This document shows positions 56,689 through 64,000 of a stretch of DNA of 64,000 nucleotides, piece by piece. How positions within the stretch are numbered: position 1 is the stretch's first letter; each line of letters begins with the position of its first letter. The notes under the pieces were generated by a model. That model worked only from the letters and a program-made list of their open reading frames with translations, searched no databases and had not been told where the DNA came from. Location of the stretch: the NCBI GenBank assembly GCA_017163975.1, contig JAFFSR010000291.1, positions 1,617,001-1,681,000 on the forward strand, written 5' to 3'. The position numbers and the translations under genes were made by a program. This stretch comes from Anastatus disparis. Lineage: Eukaryota; Arthropoda; Insecta; Hymenoptera; Eupelmidae.

Positions 56689-59600
56689 GTGACTGATTAT
56701 AGTTCTGATTTTAATGCTTTCTTTCTGAGAAATAGTCTCAATACTAATCGTGGTCCTAACGCAGTAATTACTGTTCCTGTGTTAACTAAGCGCAAAGACA
56801 ATCTACTTGCTGCACATATTAATGTAAATAGACTAAGGTCTTACTTCAATTTAGTTGAGGCACAATGTCTCGACAAAGGCTACGATCTTTTAGTTCTATC
56901 TGAAACTTTTCTGTCAGTACTTGATGATGATGCCATCTTATCAATTGCAGGTTATAATCTATTTCGATTGGACAGGGTTGGTAAGGAGAGGGTGGTGTTG
57001 CGGCATACATTCGTAAGGAATAAAAGGTTACGGTCTGCATCATTCTGACCCTACTTTTAATAATGAGCCTGAGTACTTGATGCTTGACATTGAGGTGTTC
57101 AATGAAAGGCTTCTTTTTGCCGTCATCTATGCCCGTCCCAAGGCTACTTGCCCTGCAGATTTCTTTAATAATTTGTCAAGCCTCAGCAGCAAATACAGAA
57201 ATATTCTTATCACAGGTAATTTCAATGCAAATTTACTCGTTTTTATTCATGCCTTAACATTTCTCAGAGGCAGCGTCGAGTCGCTTTCTCTTCATGTCGT
57301 TCCTTCGGAGCCGACACATCATGTCATTTCCGAGAGTTATATTTCACATACTTGGTTAGACTTATTCATTGTTAGTGATGCTGATTTAGTGCTGTCCTAC
57401 TCAAAATCTAAGACGCCATTTATAGCGGGTCACGACTTGATTGAGCTGCAGCTAAACTGCAGGTCTCTAAACTTCTTAGCACTTCGAAGAAGTTTTATGC
57501 TTGCAGGCTGGGTTCCGTGAACACTGAATCTCTTAACACTTTTCTTACAAATTCCCTCGAGGCTAGCTCACATGAGACCAATTGTTTTGTTCTAAGTAAT
57601 TGAAGTAATTCTGTGTTATCTGCTTCTTCTCTTGCTAATTCTGGTTCTACCAGTTTAAGTTTTAATCTTGATATACAGGTTAATGTTTTGTCCAAATCTA
57701 TTATAGATGCATTTGACAGGTATGCTCCTCTTAAGCTGAATGTCATTCGACCTCGTAGCAAGCCATGGGTTTCGCATGATATTAGGCTTATGATGAAAAA
57801 GCGTGACCAAGTTTATCGTTGGGCTACGAGAACTGGCTGCGACGAGGACATTCGGAGATATAGGTCTCTGAGAAGCGAAATTTCTAACAGTCTAGACATT
57901 GCAAAAATCAACTACATTTCGTCTCAGTTGAATGCCGCCACTGATGCCAAGGAAAAGTGGTCCTCGCTTCACAAGCTTTGTCTGGCTAAGAGGTCGCTGC
58001 CTTCACCTCTGCAGTACCTTTCTTCAGAGGCTTTGTTAAAGCACTACTCTTCTGTTGCTAGTGGCTGCCCTTAGTTGACTCAGAGAGACATCGATGAGAT
58101 ATTGAGCGTACCCCTGTCAGGCCATCGGCCAATTTTGGATTTTCACATGGTTGATGCCAACAAAATTAATGACTTCATAGTTCCTGCTTCTTTTAAGTCT
58201 TCAGGGTGTGATGGTATTTCTGTGGATATGCTTAAGATTGCTACACCCTCTATTCTTGAACCATTGACGGAGCTTATGAATAGCTCTCTCGCCTCTTCTT
58301 GCTCTTCGACAAATTGGAAAAGAGCTTTCATATTACCATTGGCATAGTCTAAATCTGTTTCTTCATCAGATCAAACCCGACCTATTGCTAGACTTTGCGA
58401 GATTTCCAAGGTTCTTGAAAGGGTTGTTCACGAGCAGCTTTCACGGTTTCTTGAGACAAATAATTTATTGAACGAGCACTAGTCTAGCTTCAGAACGGGC
58501 TACAACAACCAGACAGCTCTTCTCAATATTCTGGAAGATGTTAGGCTGGCCATTGATAGGAGAAGGGTCACTGCTCTTCTTCTGTTTGACTTCTCCAAGG
58601 CTTTTGATATGGTGCCTCATAGACGACTTCTCCTTAAACTCCGTGGTTTCAACTGTTCTGACGGTGTAATAAAGTGGTTCGCCTCCTATCTTCGAAGTAG
58701 ATCGCAGTCTATAGAGGAGCTGGATTGTGATGCTACGCAGTTCTGGATGAGTATTGATTTTGGTATTCCACAGGGTAGTGTCTTAGGCCAACTGTTATTT
58801 ACTATATGTATTAATGATCTGCCTGAAGTTTTGAAATATTCAAAGTACATGTTGTACGCGGATGATCTACAAATTTATCGTTCGTTTTTTGCTTGTGACA
58901 TAAGGGAGGAAATTTCTGTTATCAATTGTGATGTTGAGGCCATTGTCGAGTGGGCATCAGTCAATGGTCTCAAACATAATGCCCTTGAAACTCAAGTTAT
59001 CATTCTCGGTAGTGAGTAGTTCATCTCTAGGCTTAATGCATCTCAAGTGTCACCCATCGTAGTGAGGGGACCGCCTATTCCTTTTTCTAAAAAAGTTAAA
59101 AGCCTGGGCTTATGGTTAAATCAGACTCTCAACTGGGAGAGGCAAGTGAATGCTATTGTTGGTAGAGTGCATGGAGTGCTTCATTCGTTAAAGTTTCATA
59201 GGCGCTCGCTTTCGAAGAAGCTCAGGAAGAGCGTTGTTGAATCGCTGATTTTCCCCACTTTGACTACGCCTGTGTAGTGTATAACGATCTTTTCAACTAT
59301 CAAAACTTAAAACTTCATAGGGCCCTCAATGCCCGTGTGAGGTTCCTTCACGCTAATATAGCTTTTCGAGAACGCGTGACTCCCTATAGGCTTAACCTCG
59401 GCTGGCTCTTAGTCCTATCGAGGAGAAAGTATTTCACTATTTCGTTGGCATATTTTGTCATTTCTGGTCGCAGTCCGACTTTCTTGGCAAATCAGTTCGT
59501 CAGAGTTGACACTGGCTCTGACATACGTTCTTCTATACGTAGGCCGCCTAGAGTTCTCCTCTGTCCACCCGTTCGTACGAGTGCCTTGCAGAACTCATTT

Positions 59601-59762
59601 ACACATCTTGCTTCAAATTTCATTAATGAGCTAGGTTCTGCGGCTAGAACTCCAATATTTTTTGAGGTGGGTTCTATTGGGGCGGTTAAAAAGCACGCAT
59701 TCGACTGGTCAATTGATGGAGAGCGCTGGGATTGGCATAGGGAAGCAGCTGCTCTAGACTGA
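56689..59762 (+). pseudogene. LINE ORF2, endonuclease plus reverse transcriptase (family 2)
   Basis: Endonuclease: AHINVNRLRSYFNLVEAQC, LSETFLSVLDD, RLDRVGKE, then a frameshift near 56990. VIYARPKATCP and ITGNFNANL follow (Asn replaces the GDFN Asp), then HTWLDLFIV and GHDLIELQL. The frame shifts again near 57470. The RT has ARLCEISKVLERVV, LLFDFSKAFDMVP (motif A), GIPQGSVLGQLLF (motif B), YMLYADDLQIY (motif C, YADD intact) and KSLGLWLNQTLNWE. The C-terminus LNLGWLLVLSRRKYF ends at 59762, with another frame change near 59265. In-frame stops: TGA about 57601, TAG 58072, 58345, about 58480 and 59017. It is not functional, but the RT active site is preserved. Confidence 0.85.
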
Positions 59763-60001
59763 GCCCTAGTTGTTATGGGATTACCAGCTGGCGTATGCAC
59801 TTGAACTTAATTTTACTAAAATCTATTTTTTGTTAAATCCTAAATTTTACATAAGTTTTTCTTAATTATTCTTCATTGTTTTTTAATTTAGAAATTTTGT
59901 TGTTTACTGTTTTAATTACATTAGTTTGTTTTTAATGTTAATTCATTGTATTGTACTTGTTGAATTATACGGGGTACTACCCCATGATTAAAATTTTTGT
60001 C

Positions 60002-61930
60002 AAATCTTCTCTGTCTCTTCGTCTTTCCGTTTTTGTCTCTCCGTCTCCTTCCCCTTATTTACGTCGTCTCAGTCTCTCCGTCTTCATCTATTCGTCTCTG
60101 TCTCTCCGACTTCGTCTCTTCGTCTTCGTCTCTTCGTCTTCGTCTCTTCGTCTTCGTCTCTTCGTCTTCGTCTCTTCGTCTTCGTCTCTTCGTCTTCGTC
60201 TCTTCGTCTTCGTCTCTTCGTCTTCGTCTCTTCGTCTTCGTCTCTTCGTCTTCGTCTCTTCGTCTTCGTCTCTTCGTCTTCGTCTCTTCGTCTTCGTCTC
60301 TTCGTCTTCGTCTCTTCGTCTTCGTCTCTTCGTCTTCGTCTCTTCGTCTTCGTCTCTTCGTCTTCGTCTCTTCGTCTTCGTCTCTTCGTCTTCGTCTCTT
60401 CGTCTTCGTCTCTTCGTCTTCGTCTCTTCGTCTTCGTCTCTTCGTCTTCGTCTCTTCGTCTTCGTCTCTTCGTCTTCGTCTTCGTCTTCGTCTCTTCGTC
60501 TTCGTCTCTTCGTCTTCGTCTCTTCGTCTTCGTCTCTTCGTCTTCGTCTCTTCGTCTTCGTCTCTTCGTCTTCGTCTCTTCGTCTTCGTCTCTTCGTCTT
60601 CGTCTCTTCGTCTTCGTCTCTTCGTCTTCGTCTCTTCGTCTTCGTCTCTTCGTCTTCGTCTCTTCGTCTTCGTCTCTTCGTCTTCGTCTCTTCGTCTTCG
60701 TCTCTTCGTCTTCGTCTCTTCGTCTTCGTCTCTTCGTCTTCGTCTCTTCGTCTTCGTCTCTTCGTCTTCGTCTCTTCGTCTTCGTCTCTTCGTCTTCGTC
60801 TTCGTCTCTTCGTCTTCGTCTCTTCGTCTTCGTCTCTTCGTCTTCGTCTCTTCGTCTTCGTCTCTTCGTCTTCGTCTCTTCGTCTTCGTCTCTTCGTCTT
60901 CGTCTCTTCGTCTTCGTCTCTTCGTCTTCGTCTCTTCGTCTTCGTCTCTTCGTCTTCGTCTCTTCGTCTTCGTCTCTTCGTCTTCGTCTCTTCGTCTTCG
61001 TCTCTTCGTCTCTTCGTCTTCGTCTCTTCGTCTTTCTCTCTTCGTCTTCGTCTCTTCGTCTTCGTCTCTTCGTCTTCGTCTCTTCGTCTTCGTCTCTTCG
61101 TCTTCGTCTCTTCGTCTTCGTCTCTTCGTCTTCGTCTCTTCGTCTTCGTCTCTTCGTCTTCGTCTCTTCGTCTTCGTCTCTTCGTCTTCGTCTCTTCGTC
61201 TTCGTCTCTTCGTCTTCGTCTCTTCGTCTTCGTCTCTTCGTCTTCGTCTCTTCGTCTTCGTCTCTTCGTCTTCGTCTCTTCGTCTTCGTCTCTTCTTCGT
61301 CTCTTCGTCTTCGTCTCTTCGTCTTCGTCTCTTCGTCTTCGTCTCTTCGTCTTCGTCTCTTCGTCTTCGTCTCTTCGTCTTCGTCTCTTCGTCTTCGTCT
61401 CTTCGTCTTCGTCTCTTCGTCTTCGTCTCTCCATCTCCATCTTTGCGTCTCCGACTCTCCGTCTCCGTCTTCCCATCTATCTGTCTTCATCTCTCCGTCT
61501 CTCTTTTTCCGTCTTCTTTCCTCCGTCTCCGTCTCGCTGTCTCCGTCAGTAAGTTTCTGTTTCTTCGTCTGCGTCTGTTTTTCTCAGTCTCTCCGCCTCC
61601 ATCTTTTCGTCTCTGTCTCTCCGTCTCCGTCTGTCTTTCTCAGTCTCACCGTCTCCATCTTTTCGTCTCTGTCTCTCAGTCTCCGTTTGTCTATCTCAGT
61701 CACTCTGCCTCCATCTTCTCATCTCTGTCTCTCCGTCTCCGTCCCTCTGTTCGTCTGTCTCCGCTCTTCGTCTCCGTCTTTTTGTCTACATCTCTCCATC
61801 TCTCCGTTTCCGTCTCTCCGTCATTTTCTTTCTGTCTTCGTCTCTGTATCTTCGTCTCCGTCTCTCTGTTTCCCTTTTCCCGTCTCCGTCTCTTCATCTC
61901 CGTTCTTCTGTCTTTGTCTCTTTGTCTCAG
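60002..61930. repeat. Large CGTCTCTTCGTCTT minisatellite array 2
   Basis: Degenerate edges (60002-60110 and 61430-61930) flank a nearly homogeneous core of about 94 units of the same 14-bp repeat as array 1. Stop-free frames of 460-660 codons occur in several frames on both strands and are rejected as genes. Confidence 0.95.
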
Positions 61931-62487
61931 CGCTAAAAATAGCAACTGTGAATTCTTAATTACACAGCGTTTACAATAGCAGCCGCATTTTTTTAACCAC
62001 ACAGCGCTTAAAATAGCAGCCGCGAATTTGTTATTACACAGCGCTTACAATAGTTGTTGTGTTTTTTAACTACACAGCACTTATAATAGCAGCCGCGTTT
62101 TTTTCACCAAACAGTGCTTGAAATAGCGTCCACGAATTTTAAATTACAGAGCGCTTACAATAGTTGTGGCGTTTTTCATCTTTAGCTCTTAAAATAGCAG
62201 CCGCGTTTTTTACACTAGATAGCGCTCTGAAAGGCAGTCACCTATCTCTTATTACACAGCGCTTACAGTAGTTTTAGCGTTGTTCCTCATCACATCACTT
62301 ACAATAGCAGCCATGTTTTTTTCAGTCACACAGTATTTAAAAAATCAATCACGTTTTTTCAATGGCATAGAACTAAAAATGGCAGCCGTGATTTTTAATC
62401 ACACAGCGCTAAACCTTACTTCATAATTTTTAATTTTTTTATATTTAATATCATATTAAAGTTTTAATTATGTTTAATTTTCTTTAC
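61931..62487 (-). repeat. Helitron 3' region with ~50-bp tandem repeat
   Basis: About nine units of the pattern acacagcgcttacaatagcagccgcgttttttaac with strong variation, then A/T-rich sequence. The 53246-53700 segment of the other copy is homologous. No CTRR-type 3' hairpin could be fixed, because the sequence merges into the array on the left. Confidence 0.7.
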
Positions 62488-64000
62488 TTATTCATTATAT
62501 GTAATTTTTGTATTGTGGTTTGATAATATTTCTTTGAAAACGATGTTTTTAGTATAGACCATTTCATCTTCAACTTTTCTTGATTTTTTTGTTAATAATA
62601 TTTTCAATTCTTTCCTATTAGTTGTCCTTGAAAATGCCACATATAACTGCACATGACTGAAAATTGGTGTTGGTAAAAACACTCCTACTTTTTTAAATGA
62701 TTGTCTTTGCGACTTATTAATAGTCATTGCATGAGCAAGTTTTACAGGGAATTGTTCTCTGGTCATCTGGAATGGCAGTTCATCATTTGCTCGTAAGGTC
62801 ATACGTGGGAAGAATATAGTGCTTCCTTTTTTACTTCCTGTTAATATTCGTGTAATAATAGTAAATTGTTTTATTTTTGTTAATCGGGTTCCGTTGCAAA
62901 GTCCTTTTATTAAATTAACATTTCTTAGAATATTACTATAGCTCTTTTTTTTAATTGTAATTTATGTGGAGGTAAACCGTTGGGCGTTGAAGAATTTTAA
63001 AATTCTGTTAGCGAAATGGCGTCTAAACTCTTGTCATTTACATCTCCTGCAGAGTCAATGCTCAAGTACTCTATAACTGGTTCATTTATTTTTGATAGAA
63101 TTTATTCATTCATTTCTGTTACATCTACGTTTTTCGGTGTTAATATAATATTTTCGTAATAGTAACAATTTTCAATATTTAAATTATGCCCGTAAATTTC
63201 ATCAATTACATTGCCCTTCGACAATATTTCTTTTGACATTTGTATAACCTTATTTCCCTTTCTTATATTCTGAATAAGAATTACCATTTTCTATATTTAG
63301 AAACCAATTTTTGAATTTATCATCTGATTCCGATAAACATTTATTTTCTTTCAAAGACATACATTGAAAATGTTTCCATAAATAGGTTATTTTGATACAA
63401 TTTTCTACCATCTGTGTTATATTTTCATGTTTTACTATTGGTAATGTTTGTCTGAAATCACCTGATATGATAAATGTTTCCTTTCCAAACAAGTAATTAT
63501 TATCACATACATTTTTAAATAAGCGATCTACGGCTTCAAAAGCGTATTTTAATGTCATTGTAATTTTATCTCAGATGACAAATACATTTTTTATTTTTTT
63601 ACCTGTTTCGCTGTTTGTACTTATATTATATATTGCGTCTTCAGATATGTTCAACGGTAATTTTAATGCTGTATATACTGTGACACTGTCTTGTAATAAA
63701 TTAGCCGCTATACCATGATACAACTAAATAGTTGATTTCATGAATTTTTAAATAAGCTATGATTGTATTTAATAAGGAGCTTTTACCACATACATCTGGA
63801 CCGTCTTTATATATATGTATATATATTTTTCAGTGCAGTTTGTATTCAAATAATTTATTACTGTATTAAGAATAGCCGTTTGAGCATTCGTTAGACTATC
63901 AATAATTGACCGAATATTATTTACATTATTTACTGTACTATATTCAATTTCCTTATCTTCAATATAGTATTCTAAAGTAGGTGAATTAAAGGCACTTAAT
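62488..64000 (-). pseudogene. PIF1-type Helitron helicase, decayed and cut by window edge
   Basis: Read from the right edge: LTNAQTAILNTVINYL and a Walker A-like KDGPDVCGKSSLLNTIIAYL (about 63780-63860; the usual GGTGKS is altered to VCGKS). A region with several breaks follows. MTLKYAFEAVDRLFKNVC (63558 on) is next, then ISGDFRQTLPIVKHENITQMV, a known helicase motif of Helitron Rep-helicases. The C-terminal end is MTREQFPVKLAHAMTINKSQRQSFKKVGVFLPTPIFSHVQLYVAFSRTTN. This order matches the helicase half of Helitron proteins. The Rep domain would lie beyond 64000. Several stops and frame changes make it a pseudogene in this copy. Confidence 0.8.

Larger units (their letters stand above)
54691..60001 (+). 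mobile_element. Second array-associated LINE (family 2)
   Basis: Lies between arrays in the same orientation as the first LINE. Its 3' end has an analogous hairpin (GGGGTACTACCCC, about 59971-59983) and ends aaaatttttgtc before array units resume. ORF1 and ORF2 are homologous to the first LINE but strongly diverged, so this is a separate family or an old subfamily. Confidence 0.75.

Noticed and set aside
10121..59019. Stop-codon reassignment as explanation for the in-frame stops
   Set aside because: All three stop codons appear at such positions, opposite different residues. Other frames here (such as the Kolobok-type transposase) are open with normal termination. Mutation is the simpler reading.
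54691..60001. Segmental duplication of array plus LINE plus Helitron as the sole explanation of the right-hand layout
   Set aside because: The two LINEs differ strongly in protein sequence while the arrays and Helitron ends are much more alike, so one recent duplication of the whole block does not fit.
59951..61979. Frames of 460-660 codons across the second array
   Set aside because: Same reason. The overlapping plus and minus frames encode the same repeat peptides in different registers.

Overview
This 64 kb window is AT-rich eukaryotic DNA made almost entirely of nested, mostly decayed transposable elements and satellite-like arrays. I found no host gene, rRNA gene, CRISPR array or bacterial-type operon. 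The mix (a Kolobok/Mutator-like transposase, an EnSpm/CACTA element with a BEN-domain gene, PIF1-type Helitron helicase remnants, PHD-containing LINEs and a 412/mdg1-like LTR element) points to an arthropod, most likely an insect and plausibly a hymenopteran. That assignment is an inference from family content only.

Left part (1-23.5 kb). After AT-rich DNA with minisatellites comes a complete-looking 3.2 kb DNA transposon (3123-6294) with 19-bp terminal inverted repeats (TIRs), TTAA-type flanks and an open 598-aa transposase. Next is element A (6876-23468), bounded by two 905-bp inverted repeats that begin GGGGG and abut TA repeats. It carries N-terminal exons of one transposase family. A 10.1 kb EnSpm/CACTA-like element (9145-19269) is inserted in it. 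This has CCCTGTC termini, subterminal CACGTGATTAT clusters, a tnp2-type transposase on the minus strand and a six-exon BEN-domain gene on the plus strand.

Middle part (23.5-45 kb). A 12.3 kb LTR retrotransposon (25633-37958) has 1.3 kb LTRs, 4-bp target duplications and a primer binding site for tRNA-Arg. It was hit by a LINE in its 5' LTR, by a 5'-truncated LINE tail in gag, and by a 2.2 kb long-TIR DNA transposon (element B, 34311-36496). Element B encodes the C-terminal half of what appears to be the same transposase family as element A. Its own protease and RT catalytic residues are mutated. Then follow a 623-bp MITE related to element A, a palindromic MITE, and opposing copies of a second LTR family with tRNA-Lys-type primer binding sites.

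Right part (45-64 kb). The pattern array / LINE / array / Helitron remnant occurs twice. The arrays are built from a 14-bp unit (CGTCTCTTCGTCTT) and degenerate relatives. Two diverged LINE families, each with a PHD-containing ORF1 and an endonuclease-RT ORF2, lie in the same orientation with arrays on both sides. Helitron 3' ends with helicase remnants abut the arrays both times.

The main candidates for something undescribed are the array-associated LINE lineage, the long-TIR transposon family shared by elements A and B and a MITE, the BEN-carrying EnSpm element, and the excess of in-frame stop codons over frameshifts in several of these elements.
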